A stretch of 21,803 nucleotides of DNA from Pseudomonadota bacterium (GCA_023435725.1 JAEYRD010000110.1:1-21803); one strand, 5' to 3'. Counted from the first letter of the stretch, positions 1 through 8,037 are shown. Made by a program: numbers and translations. The notes: generated by a model from the letters alone, not told the origin.

Positions 1-1
1 G

Positions 2-133
2 ATCGCAGCCCTGCCTGAAATAATGGAGCTTAACATCGGCTACTACATGATCGGCGAAGCTCTCTTCGTGGGGCTGGCCGAGACGGTGCGCGGCATGCGC
101 GCGGCGATGGACCGCGGCCGGAGCCGGGCATGA
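2..133 (+). CDS. pdxJ: Pyridoxine 5'-phosphate synthase, C-terminal end only
   Basis: Only the last 43 residues lie in the window; the gene begins upstream. PdxJ condenses 1-deoxyxylulose 5-phosphate with 3-amino-2-oxopropyl phosphate to pyridoxine 5'-phosphate, the last ring-forming step of DXP-dependent vitamin B6 synthesis, in the cytosol. The visible part has the family's final strand and helix, including ELNIGYYMIGEALFVGL, which matches the ELNIGHAIIGRAV-type ending of the (beta/alpha)8 barrel where phosphate is bound. It ends in a basic tail. The TGA stop overlaps the acpS start codon as ATGA, so the two are probably translationally coupled. The pdxJ-acpS pairing is common in proteobacteria and supports the call. 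Confidence 0.88.
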   Translation: MAALPEIMELNIGYYMIGEALFVGLAETVRGMRAAMDRGRSRA

Positions 134-549
134 TCATCGGCATAGGCTCCGACCTGATCGACATCACCCGCGTCGGCAAGGTGATCGAGCGCCACGGCGA
201 GCGCTTCCTCGACCGCATCTTCACCGCGGCCGAGCGGGCCAAGGCCGAGCGGCGTGCCAAGAACGAGAAGATGGTGGTGGCGACCTATGCCAAGCGCTTT
301 GCCGCCAAGGAAGCCTGCTCCAAGGCGCTCGGCACCGGGATCCGGCGAGGTGTGTGGTGGCGCGACATGGGGGTGGTCAACCTGCCGGGCGGCCGACCGA
401 CCATGCAACTGACTGGCGGTGCCCTGACCCGGCTCCAGGCCCTGACGCCGGAGGGGTTCGAGGCGCGGATCGACCTGTCGATCACCGATGACTGGCCGCT
501 GGCACAGGCCTTCGTCATCATTTCCGCGGTCCCGCTGGCCAAGTCCTGA
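130..549 (+). CDS. acpS: Holo-[acyl-carrier-protein] synthase
   Basis: This 139-residue protein transfers the 4'-phosphopantetheine arm of coenzyme A to a serine of acyl carrier protein, activating it for fatty-acid synthesis in the cytosol. The N-terminus reads MIIGIGSDLIDITRV, the AcpS signature with metal-binding Asp8. The second signature, RFAAKEACSKALGTG, lies at about residues 56-70 with metal ligand Glu61 and Lys65. Length is close to the 120-140 residues usual for the family. The start is fixed by the ATGA overlap with the pdxJ stop. After the stop comes a 248-base gap before lepB. That gap is AT-rich at its left end and contains an isolated TATAAT hexamer at 567-572, but no convincing -35 box lies upstream of it. 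I see nothing unusual in the enzyme. Confidence 0.95.
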   Translation: MIIGIGSDLIDITRVGKVIERHGERFLDRIFTAAERAKAERRAKNEKMVVATYAKRFAAKEACSKALGTGIRRGVWWRDMGVVNLPGGRPTMQLTGGALTRLQALTPEGFEARIDLSITDDWPLAQAFVIISAVPLAKS

Positions 550-797
550 CCGTTGAACGGGTATTTTATAATTCGCGTTAAAAATCAATATCTTGCATAG
601 TTTTGATGCGATCCTTGATTGCGTGGCCTGCGACAACCGTCTAAAAGTCCGCGGACGCAAATCAGGCTGGGCGAATTCGGCTTTACGCCGGAATTGGCCC
701 TCACTATCAGAATCAGGACAATCTCCTTGGGCTGCGAGCCGATGGCTGTTCGCAGGAGGAGGGCGTTCTGTGATCGCCGGCTGGAATTGAGAGAGCA

Positions 798-1562
798 ATG
801 AGCGTGACTTCAGGAACGAAAACTGAGAGCGGCGTCGGCGAAACCATCCGGGTCGTCATCCACGCTCTCCTGATCGCGCTGGTGATCCGCACCTTCCTGT
901 TCCAGCCCTTCAACATCCCGTCCGGCTCGATGAAGGCGACGCTGCTGGTCGGCGACTATCTCTTCGTCTCGAAATATTCCTACGGCTACAGCCACTACTC
1001 GATCCCGTTCTCGCCACCGCTGTTCTCGGGCCGGATCTGGGGCTCGGATCCGAACCGCGGCGACATCGTCGTGTTCCGCCTGCCGAAGGATGACTCCACC
1101 GACTACATCAAGCGCGTGATCGGGCTTCCCGGCGACCGCATCCAGATGAAGGACGGGCTGCTCTACATCAACGACACGCCGGTCGAGCGGCAGCGCATGA
1201 GCGAGTATGTCGGCGAGGACCCCTGTGGCTCCGAGGGCGGCGGCATCTCGCGGGTGAAGCGCTGGAAGGAAACGCTGCCGAACGGCGTGTCCTACGAGAC
1301 GCTGGACTGCGCCGACAACGGCTACATGGACAACACCAACGTCTACACCGTACCGTCCGGTCACTTCTTTATGATGGGCGACAACCGCGACATCTCCACC
1401 GACAGCCGCTTCCTCGGCCAGGTCGGCTATGTGCCGGCGGAAAATCTGATCGGCCGCGCCCAGATGATCTTCTTCTCCATCGCCGAAGGCGAGCATGCCT
1501 GGATGTTCTGGCGCTGGCCGTGGGTGGTGCGCTGGAACCGCTTCTTCAAAATCGTCCGATGA
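798..1562 (+). CDS. lepB: Signal peptidase I
   Basis: This 254-residue inner-membrane serine protease removes signal peptides from exported preproteins on the periplasmic face. One transmembrane helix lies at about residues 19-35. It is followed by box B, IPSGSMKATLL, with nucleophile Ser44. Box D, YIKRVIGLPGD, carries the general base Lys105. Box E (GDNRDISTDSRFLG) is near residues 194-207. A two-cysteine insert between boxes D and E, at about residues 142-171, could form a periplasmic disulfide. The length fits an alphaproteobacterial type I peptidase with a single N-terminal anchor. A purine-rich stretch (GAGAGAG) lies just upstream of the ATG. The TGA stop overlaps the rnc start as ATGA, placing lepB, rnc and era in one probable operon, whose promoter may lie in the 550-797 gap. 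Confidence 0.95.
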   Translation: MSVTSGTKTESGVGETIRVVIHALLIALVIRTFLFQPFNIPSGSMKATLLVGDYLFVSKYSYGYSHYSIPFSPPLFSGRIWGSDPNRGDIVVFRLPKDDSTDYIKRVIGLPGDRIQMKDGLLYINDTPVERQRMSEYVGEDPCGSEGGGISRVKRWKETLPNGVSYETLDCADNGYMDNTNVYTVPSGHFFMMGDNRDISTDSRFLGQVGYVPAENLIGRAQMIFFSIAEGEHAWMFWRWPWVVRWNRFFKIVR

Positions 1563-2395
1563 AAGACGAAGCCAAGGACATTCCGATCCAACCGACCGAC
1601 CCTGCTGCGGGCGGCGATGGCGAAGCTGCGACGAAGACGCTTGCGACCAAGACGCCTGCGAAGAAGAAGCGGGTGCGGGGCAGCAAGGCCAAGGCGGCTG
1701 ACGCAAACGCGGCGCTCGAGGCGCGCATCGGGCACGGCTTTGCGGATCCGAACCTGCTGATGCAGGCGATCACGCATGTCTCGGCGCTGAAGTCCGGGCG
1801 CAAGCGCGGTGACAGCTATCAGCGGTTGGAATTCCTCGGCGATCACGTGCTCGGGCTCGTCGTCTCCGACATGCTCTATCATGCCTTCCCGAATGCCGAT
1901 GAGGGCGAGTTGTCCAAGCGGCTTGCCGAACTCGTGCGCAAGGAAAGCTGCGCCGACGTGGCCAAGTCGCTCGGTCTGCTCGACGACGTCAAGCTTGGTT
2001 CGGTCGGCCCCAGCGCGGACGCCCGCCTGCGCAAGAGCGTGCTCGGCGACATCTGCGAGGCCGTGATCGGCGCCATCTTCCTCGATGGCGGCCATGCGGC
2101 CGCGGCCGAATTCGTCAAGCGCAATTGGACCGAGCGCATGCACAAGCCGCGGCGTCCCTTGCGTGATCCCAAGACCGTGCTCCAGGAATGGGCGCAGGGG
2201 AAGGGACTTCCGACGCCGGTCTATCGCGAGGTCGAGCGCACCGGTCCGCACCACGATCCGCAATTCCGCGTCGCGGTGGACCTGCCGGGACTGGCATCGG
2301 CGGAAGGCGTCGGCGGCAGCAAGCGCGCGGCGGAGAAAGTGGCGGCTTCTGTGATGATTGAACGCGAAGGTGTTGGCGGCGGCAATGACGGCTGA
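1559..2395 (+). CDS. rnc: Ribonuclease III, with long N-terminal extension
   Basis: This 278-residue endonuclease cleaves double-stranded RNA in rRNA and mRNA processing. The signature RLEFLGDHVLGL supplies Glu91 and Asp95, and LGDICEAVIGAIFLDGG supplies Asp164 and Glu167, completing the metal site. A double-stranded-RNA-binding domain follows at about residues 203-270. The position matching Glu38 of E. coli RNase III is Gln88 here; it is not one of the four core catalytic residues. About 50 residues before the catalytic domain are Ala/Lys-rich and low in complexity, so the protein is longer than the usual 220-240. The in-frame ATG at 1520 lies inside lepB and is less likely than the ATG at 1559, which overlaps the lepB stop as ATGA. 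The 3' end overlaps era. Confidence 0.94.
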   Translation: MKDEAKDIPIQPTDPAAGGDGEAATKTLATKTPAKKKRVRGSKAKAADANAALEARIGHGFADPNLLMQAITHVSALKSGRKRGDSYQRLEFLGDHVLGLVVSDMLYHAFPNADEGELSKRLAELVRKESCADVAKSLGLLDDVKLGSVGPSADARLRKSVLGDICEAVIGAIFLDGGHAAAAEFVKRNWTERMHKPRRPLRDPKTVLQEWAQGKGLPTPVYREVERTGPHHDPQFRVAVDLPGLASAEGVGGSKRAAEKVAASVMIEREGVGGGNDG

Positions 2396-3311
2396 AGCAA
2401 GCGGAGAGGCGCCTGCCGCGACGCGCTGCGGCTTCGTAGCGCTGATCGGCGCGCCGAATGTCGGCAAGTCCACGCTGGTCAATGCGCTGGTCGGGGCCAA
2501 GGTCACGATCGTCTCACGCAAGGTGCAGACCACGCGCGCGCTGATCCGCGGCATCGTCATCGAGAACAACGCGCAGATCATTCTGGTCGATACGCCCGGC
2601 ATCTTCCTGCCCAAGCGCCGGCTCGACCGCGCCATGGTCTCGACCGCCTGGAGCGGGGCGCATGATGCCGACCTCGTCTGCGTGCTGCTCGACGCCAAGA
2701 CCGGGATTGACGAGGAGGCCGAGGCGATCCTCGCCAAGGCCGCCAGCGTCAATCATGAGAAGATCTTGGTGATCAACAAGGTCGATCTGGTCCAGCGCGA
2801 GAAGCTGCTGGCGCTGGCGCAGGCCGCCAACGAGCGCATGCCGTTCGCCAGGACCTTCATGATCTCGGCGATCTCGGGCGACGGCGTCGACGACATCCGC
2901 ACGACGCTTGCCGGGATGGTGCCGCCCGGTCCGTTCCTCTATCCCGAGGACCAGATGTCGGACGCGCCGATGCGGCAGCTGGCTGCCGAGATCACGCGCG
3001 AGAAGATCTATCAGAAGCTGCACCAGGAACTGCCCTACCAGTCCACTGTCGAGACCGACAAATGGGAGGAGCGCAAGGACAAGTCGGTGCGCATCGAGCA
3101 GACGATCTTCGTCGAGCGCGAGAGCCAGCGCAAGATCGTGCTCGGCAAGGGTGGTGCCACCATCAAGTCGATCGGCGCGGACTCGCGCAAGGAACTGATG
3201 CAGATCCTGGATGTGCCGGTGCATCTGTTCCTGTTCGTCAAGGTGCGCGAGAATTGGGGAGATGACCCCGATCGCTATCGCGAGATGGGCCTGGACTTCC
3301 CCAAAGAATAA
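2385..3311 (+). CDS. era: GTPase Era (ribosome assembly)
   Basis: This 308-residue GTPase binds the 3' end of 16S rRNA and takes part in 30S subunit maturation. GTPase motifs appear in order: G1 GAPNVGKST (22-30), a switch region with QTTR (48-51), G3 DTPG (69-72), G4 NKVD (131-134) and a G5-like SAIS (161-164). The C-terminal KH domain covers about residues 205-290 with the core IVLGKGGATIKSIG. I chose the ATG at 2385 rather than 2358 because it gives the usual Era length and N-terminus and overlaps the rnc stop by only 11 bases, with GGCGGC just upstream. The rnc-era pairing is widely conserved and suggests coupled control of RNA processing and ribosome maturation. Confidence 0.95.
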   Translation: MTAEASGEAPAATRCGFVALIGAPNVGKSTLVNALVGAKVTIVSRKVQTTRALIRGIVIENNAQIILVDTPGIFLPKRRLDRAMVSTAWSGAHDADLVCVLLDAKTGIDEEAEAILAKAASVNHEKILVINKVDLVQREKLLALAQAANERMPFARTFMISAISGDGVDDIRTTLAGMVPPGPFLYPEDQMSDAPMRQLAAEITREKIYQKLHQELPYQSTVETDKWEERKDKSVRIEQTIFVERESQRKIVLGKGGATIKSIGADSRKELMQILDVPVHLFLFVKVRENWGDDPDRYREMGLDFPKE

Positions 3312-3332
3312 CCAAGAAAAGATCGGTATCCG

Positions 3333-3713
3333 ATGAGCGTGCCCAGCAACGTCCGGCGCTTCGAAGCGCTGCTCTATGCATCGCTGATGCTGGATGCCCT
3401 GTCGGTCGCGGTGCAGGACCGCACGCCCAACGCCGAGATGACCGAGCAGATGATCATGACGGCGACGCTGCTCGCCGGCGCGATGATCATGCTGCTGGTC
3501 TACTTCGTCTGGCTCGCCGCACGTTGGCGCAAGAACTGGCCGCGCTGGGTGCTGGCGGCAGCACTCGTGCTGTCGGTGATCTCGCTCGGCCAGATCATCG
3601 GCGAGAAGGGCATGGAGCTCGACAGCGCCATCGAGATCGTCTCCTGCGTGTTGACGGCGATGGGGCTGTATTTCTCCTTCACCGGGGACGCGCAGGGCTG
3701 GTTCAACGCGTGA
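3333..3713 (+). CDS. Small membrane protein of unknown function
   Basis: This 126-residue protein has no motif I recognise. It appears to have up to four hydrophobic segments, at about residues 12-27, 42-62, 71-89 and 99-117. A basic loop (RWRKNWPRW, about 64-72) between the second and third probably faces the cytosol. It starts 21 bases after era and precedes recO by 140 bases, so it may be read with the era operon. Only a weak purine-rich ribosome binding site (AAGAAAAGA) is visible, rather far upstream of the ATG. Codon use is like its neighbours, which argues for a real gene. It may be specific to this bacterial family. A weak 5-bp GCGGC/GCCGC stem at 3736-3748 follows the stop. Confidence 0.75.
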   Translation: MSVPSNVRRFEALLYASLMLDALSVAVQDRTPNAEMTEQMIMTATLLAGAMIMLLVYFVWLAARWRKNWPRWVLAAALVLSVISLGQIIGEKGMELDSAIEIVSCVLTAMGLYFSFTGDAQGWFNA

Positions 3714-3788
3714 ATTTACGCGCGGTGACGTAGGGGCGGCCGAGCCGCGTTCTTGCGCGCCGTGCCGACCGCAATCGCGCCGTGGATC

Positions 3789-3830
3789 AAATTGGCGGGC
3801 ACGCTTCGCTTTGCTCACCCTACGATCACC
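3789..3830. repeat. Candidate short dispersed intergenic repeat
   Basis: The stretch just upstream of recO contains GGGCACGCTTCGCTTTGC followed by CACCCTACGA. I remember closely similar phrases recurring between genes in many Bradyrhizobium genomes, in either orientation. This is recall, not a computed match. Only one copy is present in the window, and it is short enough that it could be a decayed fragment. Confidence 0.45.
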
Positions 3831-3853
3831 TGAAATGCGCTAGACTTCATCCC

Positions 3854-4606
3854 ATGGAATGGACCGACGAAGGCATCGTGCTGGGCGTGCGGCGGCATGG
3901 CGAGAGCAGCGCCATCGTCGAGCTGTTGACGCGCACGCACGGCCGGCATCTCGGCCTCGTGCGCGGCGGCGCCAGCTCGCGGATGCGGCCGCTGCTGCAG
4001 CCCGGCAACAGCGTCAGCGCGGTGTGGCGGGCACGGCTCGACGAGCATCTCGGCACCTATGCGATCGAAGGCCTGAAGCTGCGCGCCGCGACGTTGCTGG
4101 GCTCCTCCCATGGCGTCTACGGCGTCACCCATCTCGCCGCGATTGCGCGGCTCCTTCCCGAACGTGATCCGCACGAGGAGATCTTTGCGCTGCTCGAACA
4201 TTCGCTCGACGATTTCGACGACATCGGCGGCGCTGCAGTGCACGTGATCCATTTCGAGCTGGCGATGCTCACCGAACTCGGCTTCGGGCTGGCGCTGGAG
4301 AATTGTGCGGTGACCGGGGAAACCACGGACCTGATCTACGTGTCGCCGAAATCCGGCGGGGCGGTGTCGCGCACCGCCGGCGAGCCGTGGCGCGACCGGC
4401 TGTTGCGGCTGCCGCCCTTCCTGCGTCATGGCGAGGCCGCGAGCGACCTCACCGAGCAGGATCTCCAGGACGGTTTTCGGCTGACCGGCCTGTTCCTGCT
4501 GCGCCATGTGCTGGAGCCGCGCGGGCAGGGCCATTCCGATGCGCGCGCCGGCTTCATCAACGCCCTGATGCGGCAGCAAGCCAAGGCGGCGCTCCCGGCG
4601 CCGTGA
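3854..4606 (+). CDS. recO: DNA repair protein RecO
   Basis: This 250-residue protein works with RecR and RecF to load RecA onto SSB-coated single-stranded DNA in gap repair. The N-terminal OB-fold covers about residues 1-80 and opens with MEWTDEGIVLGVRRHGESSA, typical of alphaproteobacterial RecO. The helical domain follows. I see no CxxC zinc motif, as in many gram-negative members. The ATG at 3854 gives the family's usual length. The longer reading frame from 3782 would extend into repeat-like intergenic sequence and adds no conserved residues. No strong Shine-Dalgarno sequence precedes the ATG. Its position downstream of era follows a common gene order. Confidence 0.92.
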   Translation: MEWTDEGIVLGVRRHGESSAIVELLTRTHGRHLGLVRGGASSRMRPLLQPGNSVSAVWRARLDEHLGTYAIEGLKLRAATLLGSSHGVYGVTHLAAIARLLPERDPHEEIFALLEHSLDDFDDIGGAAVHVIHFELAMLTELGFGLALENCAVTGETTDLIYVSPKSGGAVSRTAGEPWRDRLLRLPPFLRHGEAASDLTEQDLQDGFRLTGLFLLRHVLEPRGQGHSDARAGFINALMRQQAKAALPAP

Positions 4607-4708
4607 GCTTGGGGCGCCTCCGCCTTGCTCGAGGATAAGGTGTTCCCCCGGAACGAAGTCCGGCCGTCTGAGTTCGCCGGGCTGGGTTCCGCAACGGGGA
4701 AAGCCTAA

Positions 4709-4990
4709 ATGTTGATCAGGGGATTTGCCGTGTCCGCGGCGCTGCTGGCGTTTGTGCCCGATGCTATGGCCGGCGAGCCGCAACCCGGCGTTTTCCGCCG
4801 GGCGTCCCGCACCGTCGTCCGGTACTATTTGGCGAAATATTCCGCTGCGGCCGCAGAGACATGGGCGCGGTTCCATGGTGCGACGGAAGCCGAAATCGAG
4901 GCCGCCCGGCGCTGTGTGACCAATGCGCCGCCGCCTGCGCCTGCCCAAGCCAAGACCCAGACTGTGACAGCCGGCTGGGCAGGCCAGTAG
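4709..4990 (+). CDS. Small predicted secreted protein, function unknown
   Basis: This 93-residue protein begins with a Sec-type signal peptide: a basic start (MLIRG), a hydrophobic core and an Ala-x-Ala site at about residues 20-22 (AMA before GEP). The mature part is about 71 residues, starting basic (RRASRTVVRYYLAKYSA) and becoming Ala/Pro-rich at the C-terminus (APPPAPAQAK-like). One cysteine is present at about residue 69. GGGGAAAG lies about 8 bases before the ATG and serves as ribosome binding site. I do not recognise the family. It sits alone between recO and parC, 60 bases before the parC start, and could be co-transcribed with parC. Confidence 0.68.
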   Translation: MLIRGFAVSAALLAFVPDAMAGEPQPGVFRRASRTVVRYYLAKYSAAAAETWARFHGATEAEIEAARRCVTNAPPPAPAQAKTQTVTAGWAGQ

Positions 4991-5050
4991 GCCGCCCTGA
5001 GGAACCAATCGATCCTTGCCCGATTCGCTTCCACGGTTTAACGGGGCGGC

Positions 5051-7309
5051 ATGGGAAAACGATTGATTCCGCCGCAGGAGCCGGCTGAAATTCACGAGGT
5101 GCCGCTGCGGGACGCGCTGGAAGAGCGCTATCTCGCCTATGCGCTCTCCACCATCATGCATCGCGCGCTGCCCGATGCGCGCGACGGTCTGAAGCCGGTG
5201 CACCGGCGCATCCTGTACGGCATGCGCCTGCTCCGGCTCGACCCCGGCACGGGCTTCAAGAAATCCGCAAAAATCGTCGGCGACGTGATGGGCTCGTTCC
5301 ATCCGCATGGCGACCAGGCAATCTACGACGCCATGGTGCGTCTCGCGCAGGATTTCTCCTCGCGCTACCCGCTGGTCGACGGCCAGGGCAATTTTGGCAA
5401 TATCGACGGCGATAATCCCGCCGCCTACCGCTACACCGAAGCGCGCATGACCGACGTCGCGCGGCTTCTGCTCGAGGGCATCGACGAGGATGGCGTCGAA
5501 TTCCGCGCCAATTACGACGGCCAGTCGAAAGAGCCGGTCGTGCTGCCCGGCGGCTTCCCGAACCTGCTCGCCAACGGCGCACAAGGCATCGCGGTCGGCA
5601 TGGCGACCTCGATCCCGCCGCACAATGCCGCAGAGCTTTGCGACGCTGCGCTCCATCTGATCGAGAAGCCCGACGCCAAGTCCAAGGCGCTGCTGAAATG
5701 GGTGAAGGGTCCGGATTTCCCGACCGGCGGTATCTGCGTCGATTCCAAGCAGGCCATTGCTGAAGCCTACACGACCGGCCGTGGTTCGTTCCGCGTGCGC
5801 GCCAGGTGGACGCAGGAAGAGGGCGCGCGCGGCACCTGGGTCGTCGTCGTCACCGAGATCCCATTCCTGGTGCAGAAGTCGCGCATGGTCGAGAAGATCG
5901 CCGAGCTGCTTGACCAGAAAAAGCTGCCATTGGTTGGCGAGGTCCGCGACGAATCCGCCGAGGACGTTCGCCTCGTCATCGAGCCGAAGTCGAAGAATGT
6001 CGATCCGGCGCTGATGATGGAATCGCTGTTCCGGCTCACTGAGCTCGAAAGCAAGATTCCGCTGAATCTGAACGTGCTGATCAAGGGCCGCATCCCCAAG
6101 GTGGTGGGGCTCGCGGAGTGCCTGCGCGAATGGCTCGACCATCTGCGCGACGTGCTGATCCGACGCTCCAACTTCCGCAAGGGGCAGATCGAGCACCGGC
6201 TGGAAGTCCTTGGCGGTCATCTGGTCGCCTATCTGAACCTCGACAAGGTGATCAAGATCATCCGCACCGAGGACGAGCCGAAGCCTGCGTTGATCAAGGC
6301 GTTCAAGCTCACCGAGATCCAGGCGGAGGCCATCCTCAACATGCGTCTGCGCAACTTGCGCAGGCTCGAGGAAATGGAGATCCGCAATGAAGACAGGGAT
6401 CTGCGCAAGGAGCTGAAGGGTATCGAAAGCCTGCTGGCCTCCGAAGCCGACCAGTGGAAAAAGGTCGGCGAGCAGGTCGGCAAGGTCCGCGACATGTTCG
6501 GACCGAAGACGCCGCTCGGCAAGCGCCGCACCACGTTTGCGGATGCGCCCGAGCACGATCTTGCAGCGATCGAGGAAGCCTTCGTCGAGCGCGAGCCGGT
6601 GACCATCGTGGTCTCCGACAAGGGCTGGATCCGCACCATGAAGGGGCATGTCGAGGATCTCTCGGGCCTTGCCTTCAAGCAGGACGACAAGCTCGGCTTC
6701 GCCTTCTTCGCCGAGACGACCTCGAAACTCCTGCTGTTCGCCACCAACGGCAAATTCTATTCGCTCGATGTCGCCAAGCTGCCGGGCGGCCGCGGCCACG
6801 GCGAGCCGATCCGCCTGTTCATCGACCTCGAGCAGGAGGCCGCGCCCGTCGCGCTTTTCGTCAACAAGGGCGGCCGCAAGTTCCTGGTTGCGAGCCATGA
6901 GGGGCAGGGCTTCATCGTCAACGAGGATGATTGCGTCGGCATCACCAAGAAGGGCAAGCAGATCCTCAACGTCGACATGCCGAACGAGGCCCGCGCGATC
7001 ACCGAGGTGCTCGGCGACACCGTCGCGGTCATCGGCGAGAACCGCAAGATGCTGGTCTTCCCGCTCGACCAGGTGCCGGAGATGGCCCGCGGCCGCGGCG
7101 TGCGCCTGCAAAAGTACAAGGACGGCGGCCTCTCCGACATCTCGGTGTTCGACGCCAAGGCGGGCCTGACCTGGAAGGACTCTGCGGGGCGCGAATTCTC
7201 GACGACCATGAAGGAACTCGCCGAGTGGCAAGGCACCCGTGCGGATGCCGGCCGCCTGCCGCCGAAGGGTTTCCCGAAGTCGAACAAGTTCGGCAAGGTG
7301 ATCGGGTAG
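5051..7309 (+). CDS. parC: DNA topoisomerase IV subunit A
   Basis: This 752-residue subunit cuts and rejoins DNA in the ParC2ParE2 enzyme that unlinks daughter chromosomes. The winged-helix/breakage domain is N-terminal. The catalytic tyrosine is Tyr128 in AAYRYTEARMTDVA, preceded by Arg127. The tower and coiled-coil region lies at about 330-480, and the C-terminal part is a shortened beta-pinwheel-like domain. I call ParC rather than GyrA because of the length, the divergent start (MGKRLIPPQEP) and the absence of a recognisable GyrA box. In the quinolone-resistance region HPHGDQAIYDAM, Gln89 occupies the position of Ser80 in E. coli ParC, and Asp93 that of Glu84. A short GGGG precedes the ATG by 5 bases. 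Transcription runs into a long non-coding repeat. Confidence 0.93.
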   Translation: MGKRLIPPQEPAEIHEVPLRDALEERYLAYALSTIMHRALPDARDGLKPVHRRILYGMRLLRLDPGTGFKKSAKIVGDVMGSFHPHGDQAIYDAMVRLAQDFSSRYPLVDGQGNFGNIDGDNPAAYRYTEARMTDVARLLLEGIDEDGVEFRANYDGQSKEPVVLPGGFPNLLANGAQGIAVGMATSIPPHNAAELCDAALHLIEKPDAKSKALLKWVKGPDFPTGGICVDSKQAIAEAYTTGRGSFRVRARWTQEEGARGTWVVVVTEIPFLVQKSRMVEKIAELLDQKKLPLVGEVRDESAEDVRLVIEPKSKNVDPALMMESLFRLTELESKIPLNLNVLIKGRIPKVVGLAECLREWLDHLRDVLIRRSNFRKGQIEHRLEVLGGHLVAYLNLDKVIKIIRTEDEPKPALIKAFKLTEIQAEAILNMRLRNLRRLEEMEIRNEDRDLRKELKGIESLLASEADQWKKVGEQVGKVRDMFGPKTPLGKRRTTFADAPEHDLAAIEEAFVEREPVTIVVSDKGWIRTMKGHVEDLSGLAFKQDDKLGFAFFAETTSKLLLFATNGKFYSLDVAKLPGGRGHGEPIRLFIDLEQEAAPVALFVNKGGRKFLVASHEGQGFIVNEDDCVGITKKGKQILNVDMPNEARAITEVLGDTVAVIGENRKMLVFPLDQVPEMARGRGVRLQKYKDGGLSDISVFDAKAGLTWKDSAGREFSTTMKELAEWQGTRADAGRLPPKGFPKSNKFGKVIG

Positions 7310-7311
7310 GG

Positions 7312-7925
7312 CCTGCAGCAGACGAGACTGCGCGTTCTCGCGGCGTGTCTCGCCCGAGCTTTGCTTCATCGCTTCTCCCTCCAAGCAGAGAGGGCGCAGG
7401 GAAGACCGGGTGCCGGCTGGCACCGATGGCTCGCTGTGCGGTGGCGTGCGCGTGTAGAAATGCACAGCGAACAAACCACAGGTGGGCCGGAACAACCCGG
7501 CCTTCCCTGCGCAGTGGTTGGAACGGCTTATGGCGTGCTCTCCCCGGGGAGCGATGCACTGTTGCCCCCGTCGCCTTGTGGATGACTGATGTGCACACCC
7601 GGTCGGGCTGCCTGCATCACCGCAAGACTTGACGCACAGACTCCGGGCGCCAGGACCACACGCTTTTGCCGTACGCGAACAACGCCTGTCGCACTGGCGC
7701 GATGCCATTCGCTCACGGAGTGACCCGCCCTGCGATTGTCCTCGCGCCGACGCAGTTCGCGTCCACCACCACCCGGCCCGCGTGTCGTGACGATCGCGAT
7801 GCGCCCCTCTCCGTTGGCTCGGGATGCGGAAGAGTTACGACAAACCGAAATTTCGGTCAATCAGAATATTTTCGCGGCGCTCCGTTGACCCATGACCGGC
7901 GTGATTTGCCCGGCGGGCAGCACAA
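7312..7925. repeat. Long dispersed intergenic repeat (Bradyrhizobium type), no gene
   Basis: No gene is convincing here, although short frames occur on both strands. Conceptual translations of the minus strand contain phrases such as SPGRARHKPFQPLRREGRV and SVSEWHRASATG. I remember these from many spurious hypothetical proteins annotated between genes in Bradyrhizobium and relatives, so I read the stretch as one copy of a dispersed repeat of about 600 bases. Internal symmetry includes GGCCGG/CCGGCC around AACAAC (7485-7502), the palindrome CTCCCCGGGGAG (7540-7551), the perfect palindrome ACCGAAATTTCGGT (7844-7857) and TGCCCG-G-CGGGCA (7907-7919). The edges are estimates. No transposase, target duplication or terminal inverted repeat is evident. 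Confidence 0.65.
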
Positions 7926-7990
7926 GGGATTGTAGCCGGAATGCAGCGCAATCTTTCCAGCGCCACCATCGCGATGTTAGGCTCGAAGCC

Positions 7991-8024
7991 AGCAGGGAGC
8001 GCCTGCTTCCTGCTTCATCAGGAA
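7991..8024 (+). promoter_or_regulatory. Two adjacent hairpins in the dodecin leader
   Basis: AGCAGG/CCTGCT (7991-7996 and 8002-8007, 5-base loop) is followed at once by TTCCTG/CAGGAA (8007-8012 and 8019-8024, 6-base loop). The two stems share base 8007, and the second ends one base before the strong AGGAGG ribosome binding site (8026-8031). Such structures could affect initiation or mRNA stability. The stems are short and no function is shown. Confidence 0.35.
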
Positions 8025-8037
8025 CAGGAGGACGAGC

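Noticed and set aside
553..583. Possible promoter for lepB (TTGAAC, perfect TATAAT at 567-572)
   Set aside because: The two hexamers are only 8 bases apart, and no acceptable -35 box stands 16-18 bases before TATAAT.
4650..5020. GGAAC elements near 4651 and 5001 as general-stress (EcfG) promoters
   Set aside because: Neither is followed by CGTT at the required 16-17 base spacing.
3815..7708. A 1297-codon open frame on the minus strand
   Set aside because: It runs antisense through recO, the small secreted protein gene, parC and part of the repeat. Its translation is rich in Arg, Ala and Leu with no domain, as expected for the shadow of GC-rich genes.
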